Positions 26,073-34,511 of a DNA stretch of 64,000 bases are shown here, in pieces. Below the pieces are notes generated by a model that was not told where the DNA came from, made no database searches, and saw only the letters and a list, made by a program, of their open reading frames with translations. How positions within the stretch are numbered: the stretch's first letter is position 1; the number at the start of each line of letters is the position of its first letter. The position numbers were made by a program, and so were the translations under genes. Source of the stretch: Glycomyces lechevalierae (GTDB lineage Bacteria > Actinomycetota > Actinomycetes > Mycobacteriales > Micromonosporaceae); NCBI RefSeq assembly GCF_027622945.1, contig NZ_JAPZVQ010000001.1, forward strand, positions 124,001 to 188,000. Direction: 5' to 3'.

Positions 26073-27074
26073 ATGGCCGATGTCACGAAGCTCCTGTTCC
26101 TGCGCCACCTGCGCGGCACCCCCACCGTCTGGGTCCGGTGCCAGAAGCGCGGCCGCACCGTGCGCGAGGGCACGAGCCAGTCGTTCTGGTACCGCCCGCT
26201 GGTCGCCGTACTGTCCGAAGTGCCCGTCGACGACCGCGAACTGCCCCTGATGTTCCACGCCCGCACCGCCGACTTCGCCGACGTGACCGTCCAGGCGACC
26301 GTCACCTACCGGATCGACGACCCGGCGCTGGCCGCCACGCGGCTCGACTTCTCCGTCGACCCGTACCGCGGCCAGGCCCGCGCCCGGCCGCTCGACCAGG
26401 TCGCGACCCTGCTCACCGAGCTCGCGCAGCAGCCCGCGATCGACCTGCTCGCCCGGCTGCCGCTGGCCGAGGCGCTCACCAGCGCCGTGCCGCAACTGCG
26501 CGAGGACGTCGCCGCGGCACTCGCCGAGGACGCCCGGCTGGCCGACATCGGCGTGGCCGTCGTCAGCGCCCGCGTCGTCGCCGTGCGGCCCGAACCGGAG
26601 CTGGAGCGCTCGCTGCAGACCCCGACCCGTGAAGCGGTGCAGCAAGACGCGGACAAGGCCACCTACTCGCGGCGGGCCCAGGCCGTCGAACAGGAGCGCG
26701 CGATCGCCGAGAACGAGCTGCAGAACAAGATCGAGCTGGCCCGGCGCGAGCAGCAGCTCGTCGAACAGAAGGGCGCCAACGCGAGACGGCAGGCCGAGCT
26801 GTCCGCCGCCGCCGGACTCGCTGCGGCCCAAGGCGAGGCCGAGCGGGAGCGCACGCTCGCCTCGGCTCAAGCCGACAAGGTTCGGGTCGTGGGCGCGGCC
26901 GAGGCCGAAGCGGAGGCGGCCCGCCTCGCCGCGTACCGGGACCTGCCGGCCTCGGTCCTGCAGGGTCTGGCGCTGCGGGAGCTCGCGGGCCAGCTGCCGG
27001 AGATCGGGCAGATCACGATCACCCCGGACCTGCTGACCGGGACGCTCTCGCGCCTCGCCGACGGGCCGCGATGA
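26073..27074 (+). CDS. SPFH (band 7)-domain protein
   Basis: Stomatin/prohibitin/flotillin-type protein of 333 residues. The SPFH domain spans about 15-190 (FADVTVQATVTYRI; DIGVAVVSARVVAVRPEPEL). A long Ala/Glu/Arg-rich coiled coil follows (about 200-290, QAVEQERAIAENELQNKIEL and AAAQGEAERERTLASAQAD), then a short C-terminal region. No clear membrane helix is seen. AAGGAGG precedes the ATG. The stop overlaps the ATG of the NAD-kinase-like gene, so the two are translated together, probably under control of the divergent NrtR-like regulator. Its cellular job is unknown. Confidence 0.85.
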   Translation: MADVTKLLFLRHLRGTPTVWVRCQKRGRTVREGTSQSFWYRPLVAVLSEVPVDDRELPLMFHARTADFADVTVQATVTYRIDDPALAATRLDFSVDPYRGQARARPLDQVATLLTELAQQPAIDLLARLPLAEALTSAVPQLREDVAAALAEDARLADIGVAVVSARVVAVRPEPELERSLQTPTREAVQQDADKATYSRRAQAVEQERAIAENELQNKIELARREQQLVEQKGANARRQAELSAAAGLAAAQGEAERERTLASAQADKVRVVGAAEAEAEAARLAAYRDLPASVLQGLALRELAGQLPEIGQITITPDLLTGTLSRLADGPR

Positions 27075-27976
27075 GCGCGACCCTGGCACCCCGGGTGGTG
27101 GTCGTGAGCCGCCGCAGCGAGCTGGACGAACTGCTCGTGCGGCACGGCACCCGCGCCGCGGCCGAGCACTTCCTGCGCCAGCGCGGCCGGGATCTGAACG
27201 AGGTCGCGGCGCGGCACGAGGCGCTCCTGGCGGCGCTCACCACTGTGGACGCGGCGGTCCCGGCCGACTGGCGCCGGGGCCGGGTGGACCGGGAGGACCT
27301 GCCGCGGTTCCTGTTCGGGCCCGAGGACATCGTGGTCGCGGTCGGGCAGGACGGCCTCGTGGCGAACCTGTCGAAATACCTCTCGGGCCAGCCGGTGATC
27401 GGGGTGGACCCTGAGCCGGGGCGGAACCCGGGCGTGCTGATCCGGTTCCGCGCCAAGGCGATCGGCGCGGCGCTCCGGGCGGCGGCCGCGAACGCGGCGA
27501 CCGTGGAGCGGTTGTCGATGGTCACCGCGCGGCTCGACGACGGGCAGGTGCTGGCCGGGCTCAACGAGGTGTACGCGGGCCACGGCACGCACCAGTCCGC
27601 GCGCTACCGGTTGATCGGGGCGGACGGTCGGGAGGAGCGGCAGTCGTCCTCGGGCGTCCTGGTCGGCACGGGCACCGGGGCGACGGGTTGGACGGCGTCG
27701 ATCGCGGCCGACCGCGGCTGGAGCCGGGGCCTGCCCACACCGGAGGCGCCGTCGCTTTCGTGGTTCGTCAGGGAGGCCTGGCCGTCGCCGTCGACGGGCG
27801 CGACCTTGACGGCGGGCATGCTGCACGCCGGGGAGGAGCTGCGGCTGGTCTGCGAGAGCGAACGGCTCGTGGTCTTCGCGGACGGCGTGGAGTCCGACCA
27901 CCTCACGGTCACGTGGGGCCAGCAGGTCGCGATCGGACTGGCCGATCAGCACCTGCAACTGGTCGTCCCGGGGTAG
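27071..27976 (+). CDS. NAD-kinase-like protein
   Basis: Protein of 301 residues with the ATP-NAD kinase fold. The family GGDG motif appears as VGQDGLVANLSKYL (about 96-109), so one Gly is replaced by Gln; LNEVYAGHGTHQSA holds the second motif and GTGTGATGWTAS the third. NAD kinases make NADP from NAD; the altered motif may mean another nucleotide or sugar acceptor. It overlaps the SPFH gene by 4 bases and belongs to the NrtR-linked module. A conventional NAD kinase probably exists elsewhere in the genome. Confidence 0.8.
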   Translation: MSATLAPRVVVVSRRSELDELLVRHGTRAAAEHFLRQRGRDLNEVAARHEALLAALTTVDAAVPADWRRGRVDREDLPRFLFGPEDIVVAVGQDGLVANLSKYLSGQPVIGVDPEPGRNPGVLIRFRAKAIGAALRAAAANAATVERLSMVTARLDDGQVLAGLNEVYAGHGTHQSARYRLIGADGREERQSSSGVLVGTGTGATGWTASIAADRGWSRGLPTPEAPSLSWFVREAWPSPSTGATLTAGMLHAGEELRLVCESERLVVFADGVESDHLTVTWGQQVAIGLADQHLQLVVPG

Positions 27977-28015
27977 GCGTTGCGAAGCGCCGGCGTTCAG
28001 GGCATCGTTGCGGGC

Positions 28016-28783
28016 ATGACGAATCCGACCACTACCGCTCCCCTGTCGCCGGCGCTCGCGGACGCGCCGCGGCTCCAAGCCCGCAACTCCGCCGCGTTCT
28101 GGGCCGCGACCGGCCGCTCGCGCGGGCACGAGGTGATCCGCGACCGCGCGTTCCTGGCCGTGCGCGGCGATGAGCGCGCGGGCCTGCGTGTGCTGCTTCA
28201 GGAACCTGACCTCACTGGGGACGAGCTGGAGGCGATCGCGGAGCTGGTGCACGGCGCGGCCGGGCCGGTCGACATGGAGGACCCGTTCAGCTCGACCGCG
28301 CTCGGGCACTTGGGCGTGGGGTCGTGGCAGATGCCGATCATGCTGCGCCTGCCCGGCGCGGTGGACGCGCCCGCCGTTGCGGTGCAACGGGTCCGGGAGG
28401 AAGCGGAGCTGCTGGGGGCCGAGCGGGCCGTGATCGAGAGCTTCGGCCTGGGCCGCTTCGAGCCGTACCGGCCCGGCGAGATGTTCCCGAAGGCGATCCT
28501 CGACGAGCCCGGCGTCGCGCTCTTCGTCGCGCATGTGGACGGCGAGGTCGCCGGGGCGTGCGTCACGGTGGAGGCCAACGGTTTCGCGAGCCACTACTGG
28601 GTCGGCACGACCGAGGCCGCGCGCTCGCGGGGCGTCGGCCGGGCCGTCATGCTCGGTTCGCTGGAGCCGCTGGCGGGCGTGCCGGTCACGCTCACCGCCT
28701 CGAAACTGGGCGTGCCGCTGTACGAGAAGCTGGGCTTCACGGCGGCCTCGCCGTCGACGTGGTGGTCCTCGAGCCGCGCCTAG
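28016..28783 (+). CDS. GNAT-family N-acetyltransferase
   Basis: Protein of 255 residues with a C-terminal GNAT domain. The acetyl-CoA loop is TEAARSRGVGRAVMLGSL (about 205-222), preceded by the strand ALFVAHVDGEVAGACVTVEA. The N-terminal half is a variable domain. The start is uncertain because no ribosome site is clear. Stops of this gene and the convergent antiporter gene share CTAG at 28780-28783. Substrate unknown. Confidence 0.8.
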   Translation: MTNPTTTAPLSPALADAPRLQARNSAAFWAATGRSRGHEVIRDRAFLAVRGDERAGLRVLLQEPDLTGDELEAIAELVHGAAGPVDMEDPFSSTALGHLGVGSWQMPIMLRLPGAVDAPAVAVQRVREEAELLGAERAVIESFGLGRFEPYRPGEMFPKAILDEPGVALFVAHVDGEVAGACVTVEANGFASHYWVGTTEAARSRGVGRAVMLGSLEPLAGVPVTLTASKLGVPLYEKLGFTAASPSTWWSSSRA

Positions 28784-30366
28784 TCGTCCTGGTCGGGGTC
28801 TTCGAGCAGGCGCATCTCCTCGATGTCGAGTCTGTACTGCATCTGGCGCAGCACGGCGTCGTCGATGCGCCGCTCGTTGCGCAGCCGCACCAGGACCGTG
28901 CGCTTCTCGGCGATGACCGCGAGGCGCAGCCGGTCGTAGTCGCCGTGCACCCGCGGCACCGTGCCGTCCCCGTCCTCGTCGGGGTCGGCCTCGAGGAGGT
29001 CGAGGTGCTCGCGCATCTCGGTCTGCAAGCGGGACAAGGCGTCCGCGTGCACGTCGAGTTCGGCGGCGAGGCGCGGCAGGGCCTCGGCGGCGGCGTTCGA
29101 GGTCCGCAGCCGCGCGTAGTGCAGCTCCTCGTCCGGCTCGGTGTCGGCGGGCAGCCGGGCCCAGCGGATGACCGCCGGGAGGAAGATCGCGGGCAGGAGC
29201 ATCACGACGATGACGCCGAAGGTCACGAACACGATCGTGTCGCGGGCGGGGAACGGCGCGCCGGAGTCGAGCGTGGTCGGCACCGCGATCGCGATCGCCA
29301 GCGAGATCGCGCCGCGGAAGCCCGAGAGGCCCGCGACGAAGCGGGACCGGTTGCTCACCCGCAGCAGCCGCTGCTTCGGGCGCCGGTCGATCAGGCGGAT
29401 CAGGTACGCGGAGATGTACAGGAACGCGAGGCGCACCGCGACCATCACGAGGGCGGTCGCCACGACCAGGCCGAGGGCCTGGCGGAGGTCCGCGCCTTCC
29501 ATGCCGCGCACGGCGGCCTGCGACTCGATGCCGATGAGGACGAACAGGGCGCCGTTGAGCAGGAACGTGGCGAAGCCCCAGGTCGCGAAGACCTGCCGCC
29601 GGGCCGGGGCGCTGCCGTAGACCGGGCTGGTCTGGCTGACGATGAGCCCGGCCGCGACCGCTGCGAGCACGCCGGACGCGTGGATGAGCTCGGCGAGGAG
29701 GTAACCGGTGAACGGGATGAGGAAGAAGATCGTGCTCGCGGTGATCGTGTCGGTCACCTTGCGGCGCACCATGACCCAGAGGACGGCCGAGAGCACGCCC
29801 GCGCCGATGCCGCCCGCGTAGGAGACGATGAACTCCCAGCCGACGTGCACGGCACTCAGGTGCTGCTCCCCCACGACCACACCGACGGCGAGGCCGAAGA
29901 CGACGAGCGCAGTGCCGTCGTTGACGAGGCTCTCGGCGCGCAGGACCATGAGCTGGCGGCGGGGCAGGTAGCGCGAAACGACGTTCACGGCGGTGGCGTC
30001 CGTGGGCGCGAGCGCCGCGCCGAGCACCCACGCCGGGCCCCAGGGGAGCCCGAACGCGTGCGCGGTCGCGGCGATCGCGCCCGCCGTGAGCACGACGAGG
30101 ATGGTGCTGGTGAGGAAGATGCCGCGCCGGTACCGGCGGATCTCGCGCAGCGAGGTGTTGAACGCCTCCCACCACAGCAGCGCGGGCAGGAACAGCAGCA
30201 GGACCACCTCGGACGGCAGCTCCAGCGCCCCGAAGGCCGGGATGAGGCCGAGGAGGACGCCGACGCCGAGTTGCAGGACGGGGGCGGCGATCCCCGTGCG
30301 CTGCGCGCCGATCCGGCAGGCGACGAGCGCCGCGCCGATCACGACGACGAGTTCAAGCCCGAGCAT
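28780..30366 (-). CDS. Na+/H+ antiporter (CPA1/NhaP type)
   Basis: Cation/proton exchanger of 528 residues with about 12 helices (1-415) and a cytosolic C-terminal domain rich in charged helices (about 420-528, ending LLEDPDQDD). Family signatures are APTDATAVNVVSR and LRAESLVNDGTALVVFGLA, with the ND pair in the ion path, plus GFRGAISLAIAIAVP. GGGAGG lies upstream of the ATG. It follows the S41 peptidase gene with 37 bases between them and may be co-transcribed. Confidence 0.9.
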   Translation of the reverse strand: MLGLELVVVIGAALVACRIGAQRTGIAAPVLQLGVGVLLGLIPAFGALELPSEVVLLLFLPALLWWEAFNTSLREIRRYRRGIFLTSTILVVLTAGAIAATAHAFGLPWGPAWVLGAALAPTDATAVNVVSRYLPRRQLMVLRAESLVNDGTALVVFGLAVGVVVGEQHLSAVHVGWEFIVSYAGGIGAGVLSAVLWVMVRRKVTDTITASTIFFLIPFTGYLLAELIHASGVLAAVAAGLIVSQTSPVYGSAPARRQVFATWGFATFLLNGALFVLIGIESQAAVRGMEGADLRQALGLVVATALVMVAVRLAFLYISAYLIRLIDRRPKQRLLRVSNRSRFVAGLSGFRGAISLAIAIAVPTTLDSGAPFPARDTIVFVTFGVIVVMLLPAIFLPAVIRWARLPADTEPDEELHYARLRTSNAAAEALPRLAAELDVHADALSRLQTEMREHLDLLEADPDEDGDGTVPRVHGDYDRLRLAVIAEKRTVLVRLRNERRIDDAVLRQMQYRLDIEEMRLLEDPDQDD

Positions 30367-30403
30367 GGGCAGTATCCTCCCACCATCGCGCGGCGCGACG
30401 GCG

Positions 30404-31372
30404 TCAGCTGCGGTTTTCGCCCTCCAGCTCGCGCAGCGCGCGGGCGGCTTCGGCGGCGACCTGGGCGCGGAAGCCTTCGGCGCCAAGGGAGCCCACGGCT
30501 TCGAGAGCGAGGCGGTGGGCTTCGGTCAGGGCTTCGGCCGCGGCGGTCGGCACGTCCGGGACGACGCCGGTGCCCTCCCAGTTGCCGCCCGAGATCGGGC
30601 TGACCGAGCGGGCGATCGGGATCGTGACCTCGAGGTGCGAGTCCACTTTGAAGCCGTCGCGCGGGTGCGCGCCGCCCCGGGTCCGCTCGCCGACGACGAC
30701 CGCCCGGCCGTGCTCCTGGAGGTCGAAGCTCAGGGCCTCGCCGCCGGAGAAGGTCCGCTCGCTCGTGAGCACCCACATCGGTTTGGTGCCGCCGAACTTC
30801 GGGAGGGGCACGTGCGAGGTCCAGAGCTGCGTGAACTTGTCGGGGTCGCGCCGGGCCATGCCCGAGAGCTGCACGGGCTCGACGCCGGTGAAGAAGCTGT
30901 AGGCCCAGGCGACCATGGTCGGGTCGCCGCCGAGGCATTCGCGCAGGTCGACGATGAGGGCGTCCGTGGCGGCGAGCAGGTGCATCGCCGCGGTGAGGCG
31001 GACCTCCGCGACCGACGGCGGGAAGAACAGCGGCGCGATCGCCAGCAGGCCGATGTTGCCCGGCAGGCGCTGCGCGTTCGCGACGCCGCCGCACGTGAGG
31101 TCGGCCCACTCCGCCATCTGGCGGAGCTGGGTCTCCTCGTCGTCGTGGGTCTCGCTCAGCAGGGCCTCGCTGTACTTGAGGCGCAGGTGGAGGTCGCCGT
31201 TGACCGACTGCAGGTCGGTCGTGACGAGTTCGGCGAGGCGGGCCTCGTCGGCGCCCTCGTAGCGGCCCTCGGCGGCCGCGGCGGTGAGGATCGCGCCGAG
31301 CTCGGCGGCGACCTCGGGGAAGACGTAGTGCTCGTCGAGCAGTTTCACGATCTGCGCGATGACGGCGGACAT
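30404..31372 (-). CDS. S41-family peptidase (IRBP/tail-specific-protease type)
   Basis: Serine peptidase-like protein of 322 residues without a signal peptide or PDZ domain. N-terminal helical region (VIAQIVKLLDEHYVFPEVA) is followed by the crotonase-like peptidase domain: DLRECLGGDPTMV, catalytic Ser in TSERTFSGGEALSF and the base region VGERTRGGAHPRDGF. GGAGGTC precedes the ATG. It is divergent from a winged-helix regulator across a perfect inverted repeat, indicating direct regulation. Confidence 0.85.
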   Translation of the reverse strand: MSAVIAQIVKLLDEHYVFPEVAAELGAILTAAAAEGRYEGADEARLAELVTTDLQSVNGDLHLRLKYSEALLSETHDDEETQLRQMAEWADLTCGGVANAQRLPGNIGLLAIAPLFFPPSVAEVRLTAAMHLLAATDALIVDLRECLGGDPTMVAWAYSFFTGVEPVQLSGMARRDPDKFTQLWTSHVPLPKFGGTKPMWVLTSERTFSGGEALSFDLQEHGRAVVVGERTRGGAHPRDGFKVDSHLEVTIPIARSVSPISGGNWEGTGVVPDVPTAAAEALTEAHRLALEAVGSLGAEGFRAQVAAEAARALRELEGENRS

Positions 31373-31424
31373 CGGGACCTCCAAGGGGATTGGGTGACAC
31401 AAGAAGTAGACCACCGATTTGACA

Positions 31425-31448
31425 AAGCGTCCAGTTTTCTGGACGCTT
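31425..31448. promoter_or_regulatory. Operator between S41 peptidase and winged-helix regulator
   Basis: AAGCGTCCAG and CTGGACGCTT are perfect 10-bp arms around TTTT. A consensus TTGACA (31419-31424) abuts the left arm on the plus strand. The site is 6 bases from the regulator start codon. Confidence 0.75.
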
Positions 31449-31453
31449 GAATC

Positions 31454-31966
31454 ATGGACGCACCGGAGACCGAGGAGCTGACCCTCACGACCCCGCAGCA
31501 GTACCGGGCGCTCGGCCATCCCGTGCGCCACCGGCTCCTCTTCGCGCTCGGGCGGGAGAGCGCGACGCTCAGCGGGCTCGCGACCGAGCTCGGCATCAGC
31601 AAGGGCAGCGCCGGCCACCACCTGAAGGTGCTGCGCGAGGCCGGGCTCGTGCAGCTCGACGGCACCCGCCGGGTCAGGGGCGGGACCGAGCAGCGCTTCA
31701 AGCGCACCGCCGCACGGCTCCGCTTCGACAGCGGAGAGACCACGAGAGCGCTCCTCGCGGCCGTCGCCGATGGCATGCTCACCGACGACGACCCGCTCAT
31801 GCTGCTGCGGGGCGTCCGCTTGAGCGGGGCCCAGGCGCAGCGGCTGCGCGCGACCCTGGAGTCGCTGGTGCACGAACTCCCCGACGAGGAAGGCGAAGCA
31901 CGCTACGGCGTCCTCGTCGGCCTGTACCGGCCCGTTGCGCCCCAACAGGTCAGCGATCGCGACTGA
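31454..31966 (+). CDS. ArsR/HTH_20-type winged-helix transcriptional regulator
   Basis: Regulator of 170 residues. The winged helix is at about 12-85 (YRALGHPVRHRLLFALGRES; LATELGISKGSAGHHLKVLR), followed by a C-terminal domain of unknown ligand. There are no obvious metal cysteines. It is divergent from the S41 peptidase gene and likely binds the inverted repeat between them. Its last 17 bases overlap the convergent response regulator gene. Confidence 0.87.
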   Translation: MDAPETEELTLTTPQQYRALGHPVRHRLLFALGRESATLSGLATELGISKGSAGHHLKVLREAGLVQLDGTRRVRGGTEQRFKRTAARLRFDSGETTRALLAAVADGMLTDDDPLMLLRGVRLSGAQAQRLRATLESLVHELPDEEGEARYGVLVGLYRPVAPQQVSDRD

Positions 31967-32615
31967 CGTCCCCGCCGGCTCGGCCGGACTCGTACGCCCA
32001 CATCGCGGCCTCCACGCGGTTGCGGACGCCGAGCTTGGCGAGGACCCCGGCGATGTGGACCTTGACCGTGCCGAGGGAGAGGAAGAGCCGCGCGCCGATC
32101 TCGGTGTTGGTGAAGCCCAGGGCGAGGAGCGCGAGCACGTCCTCCTCGCGGGCGGTGAGCGGCGCGGACGGCTCGCGCACCTTCCGGCTCGGGCGCGAGA
32201 ACTCGCCGAGGAGGCGGAGGGTGACCTGCGGGGCGATGAGCGCGTCGCCGTGGGCGGCCGCGCGCACGGCTTCGGCGATCAGGTGCGGGCCGGACTCCTT
32301 GAGCAGGAAGCCCTTCGCGCCGGCGCGGAGCGCGCCGTGCACGTACTCGTCGAGGTCGAAGGTCGTGATGACCACGACCGCGATCGGGTCGGCGACCCGG
32401 TCCCCCGCGAGCAGCGAGGTGACCTCGATGCCGTTGAGGCCCGGCATGCGGATGTCCACGAGCGCCACATCGGGCCGGACCCGCTGCGCGAGCCGGGCGG
32501 CTTCGACGCCGTCGGCGGCCTCGCCCACGACCTCGATGCCCGGCTGGGCGGCGAGGAGGAGGCGCAGGCCGGTGCGGACCGGCTCCTGGTCGTCGGCCAC
32601 GATCACCCGGATCAT
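31950..32615 (-). CDS. NarL/LuxR-type response regulator
   Basis: Response regulator of 221 residues with a receiver domain (ADDQEPVRTGLRLLL; phospho-acceptor Asp in VALVDIRMPGLNGIEV; Lys in AKGFLLKESG) and a C-terminal LuxR helix-turn-helix (LTAREEDVLALLALGFTNTE, TVKVHIAGVLAKLGVRNR). Its ATG overlaps the stop of the histidine kinase gene, so the two are a coupled two-component system. Confidence 0.92.
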   Translation of the reverse strand: MIRVIVADDQEPVRTGLRLLLAAQPGIEVVGEAADGVEAARLAQRVRPDVALVDIRMPGLNGIEVTSLLAGDRVADPIAVVVITTFDLDEYVHGALRAGAKGFLLKESGPHLIAEAVRAAAHGDALIAPQVTLRLLGEFSRPSRKVREPSAPLTAREEDVLALLALGFTNTEIGARLFLSLGTVKVHIAGVLAKLGVRNRVEAAMWAYESGRAGGDVSRDR

Positions 32616-33739
32616 CGCCGGTCCCCCAACGGAAGTGCGGCCCGCAGGGTCCAGCCGCCGGACGGGTCCGGGCCGGCGGTCATCTCGCCGCCGAGGAGCG
32701 CCGCGCGTTCGGCCATTCCCTGCAGGCCGTGGCCGCCGTTCGCATCTGAGCGGGCGGGGGCGCCGTCGTCGCGGACGACGATGCGCGCGGCGTCCGGGTC
32801 CGCGACGACCTCGATGTCGACAGTGGACGCGCCGCGGGCGTGGCGGCGGGCGTTCGTGACGCCCTCCTGCGCGATCCGGAACAGGGTCGACGCGACCACG
32901 ACCGGGAGTGCTTGTGGGGCTTCGATACGCACGGCCACCCGCGGCGGGCCCGGATCGGCGAGCCGGGCGAGCTCGGGCAGGCCCGCGGTCGGCGCGAAAT
33001 CGGCGGGCGCACGCAAGGTGCGCACCAGCGAGCGCATCTCCCCCAGCACCGCCTGCGCCTCGCGCTCGATCACCGTGAGGGACTCGGCGACTCGGGCGGG
33101 GTCGGCGCCCGCCACCTGGGCGCGGATCACGATCGCCGACACGTGGTGCGCGACGGTGTCGTGGAGGTCGCGGGCCAGCGCCTCGCGCTCGCGCAGCCGG
33201 ACCGATTCCAACTGCCGCGCCCGTGATTCCAGGCGCTCGCGGCGCAGCGCGCCGATGAGGCACGCGCCGCCCATGAACGCGACCCCGGCGGCGAGATCCG
33301 CGAGCGGATCGCTGCCGAGCGCGCTCGAGACGATCAGGCCGGCGGCGGTCACGGTGCCGCCGATGACGCGGTCGCCGCCTGAGCCCCAGCGGAACAGGGC
33401 GTAGGGCACGGTGAGGAACACGAAGGTGGCGACGAGCGCGTTCGGTTCCAGGCCCGCGAGGGTGTGGGCGAGGGCGAAGGCCGAGGTGGCGGCAGCGAGG
33501 GCGATCGCGGTCGCGAGCGGTCGGGTGCGCCGCCAGGGCAGGACGGCGAGGATCGCGACCGTGACGAGGACCGTGGCGGCCCGCCATTCGAGGTCGGGGC
33601 GTACGGCCCCTTCGAAGGCGCACACCGCCGCGACGGCGGCGATGAGCACCAGGTCGCGCGGTCTCGGTCCGTCGGCTCCGGCGGCGCGGGGTCGGGCCCA
33701 CGCGCCGCGGAGCGTACGGGACACGTCCATGTCGATCAC
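32612..33739 (-). CDS. Sensor histidine kinase (HisKA_3 type)
   Basis: Membrane histidine kinase of 375 residues with 4-6 N-terminal helices (about 25-165), the dimerisation/phosphoacceptor box ALARDLHDTVAHHVSAIV and a C-terminal ATPase domain (RIAQEGVTNARRHARG; VRDDGAPA; GHGLQGMAERAALLGG). The GTG at 33739 overlaps the stop of the DUF2306 gene; ATG 33730 is an alternative. Forms a coupled chain DUF2306, kinase, regulator. The signal is unknown; the membrane partner may take part in sensing. Confidence 0.9.
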   Translation of the reverse strand: MIDMDVSRTLRGAWARPRAAGADGPRPRDLVLIAAVAAVCAFEGAVRPDLEWRAATVLVTVAILAVLPWRRTRPLATAIALAAATSAFALAHTLAGLEPNALVATFVFLTVPYALFRWGSGGDRVIGGTVTAAGLIVSSALGSDPLADLAAGVAFMGGACLIGALRRERLESRARQLESVRLREREALARDLHDTVAHHVSAIVIRAQVAGADPARVAESLTVIEREAQAVLGEMRSLVRTLRAPADFAPTAGLPELARLADPGPPRVAVRIEAPQALPVVVASTLFRIAQEGVTNARRHARGASTVDIEVVADPDAARIVVRDDGAPARSDANGGHGLQGMAERAALLGGEMTAGPDPSGGWTLRAALPLGDRR

Positions 33740-34416
33740 GCGGTCATCGTCGCAGGCTTGCGCGAGGCGGCGCGCCTGCGGGCGATCACCAGTTCGGCCA
33801 CGAGCGCGTTGATGAGCCACGCCGCGTCCATCTGGAGGAGCCGCGCGAGCTCGCTGGGTTCGCCGAAGAGGAGCATGGGCGGGCCCGAGGTGAGGACCTG
33901 CGTGCCCGCACCGAGCGCCAGCGCGTAGGCCCGCATCATCCAGGCGCCGTGGGCGGCGTAATCGCGGCGGCGGATCGCGGCCGCGCCGAGGACGAGGAAC
34001 GCGAGCATGAGCCCGCCGACGAGGTAACGGGAGGCGGCGACCGCGCGGTCGTCGATGGCGGGGGTGTCGTAGAACGCGGTCATCCAGAGGCCCGAGGCGG
34101 CGACGAGGAGCCCGGCGGGGACGAGGAGGTAGCGGCCCGCGAAGCGGTGCCAGGCGTTGTGCCTGCGGCGCAGACGCGGCAGGAACTGGAACGCGCCGAT
34201 CGTGGCGTAGACGAGGGCGGCGACGATGTGCACGACCACGGGCAGCGGCATCTGCATGAACCGGGCGTTCTCGGCGGTTGGTGTTGCGCCGGAGGCGATC
34301 TCGGTGACGCGGAAGGCGCCGGCGAGGGCGGGCACGAAGGCGAGGAGGAGGAGCCCGGCCGCGATCGGCCATTCGCGGCGGGGTCGGGGTTCGGGGCGGA
34401 GCAGGGAGGTTTCCAT
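33736..34416 (-). CDS. DUF2306-family membrane protein
   Basis: Membrane protein of 226 residues with about seven helices (WPIAAGLLLLAFVPALAGAF; VVHIVAALVYATIGAFQFLP; RYLLVPAGLLVAASGLWMTA and others). FLPRLRRRHNAWHRFAGRY carries the conserved His-rich loop of DUF2306 proteins, some of which resemble heme or cytochrome-b561-like folds. It is first in the operon and coupled to the histidine kinase, which suggests a role in the signalling pathway or as its target. Confidence 0.8.
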   Translation of the reverse strand: METSLLRPEPRPRREWPIAAGLLLLAFVPALAGAFRVTEIASGATPTAENARFMQMPLPVVVHIVAALVYATIGAFQFLPRLRRRHNAWHRFAGRYLLVPAGLLVAASGLWMTAFYDTPAIDDRAVAASRYLVGGLMLAFLVLGAAAIRRRDYAAHGAWMMRAYALALGAGTQVLTSGPPMLLFGEPSELARLLQMDAAWLINALVAELVIARRRAASRKPATMTA

Positions 34417-34511
34417 GGATTCATCGTGTCCTCGGTGGACCCGCGGGCGCTTCGGCCATGTGGCCAATGAGCGTCCGGCGCGGGCCGGGGCGCGGTGTGG
34501 ATAATGGCGCG

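Noticed and set aside
26073..27976. SPFH + kinase pair as a proven defence system
   Set aside because: No defence genes, mobile elements or known system architecture nearby; kept only as a module of unknown function.
26867..30175. Very long minus-strand open frame (about 1100 codons)
   Set aside because: Antisense to SPFH, NAD-kinase-like and GNAT genes and out of frame with the antiporter; no family motifs.
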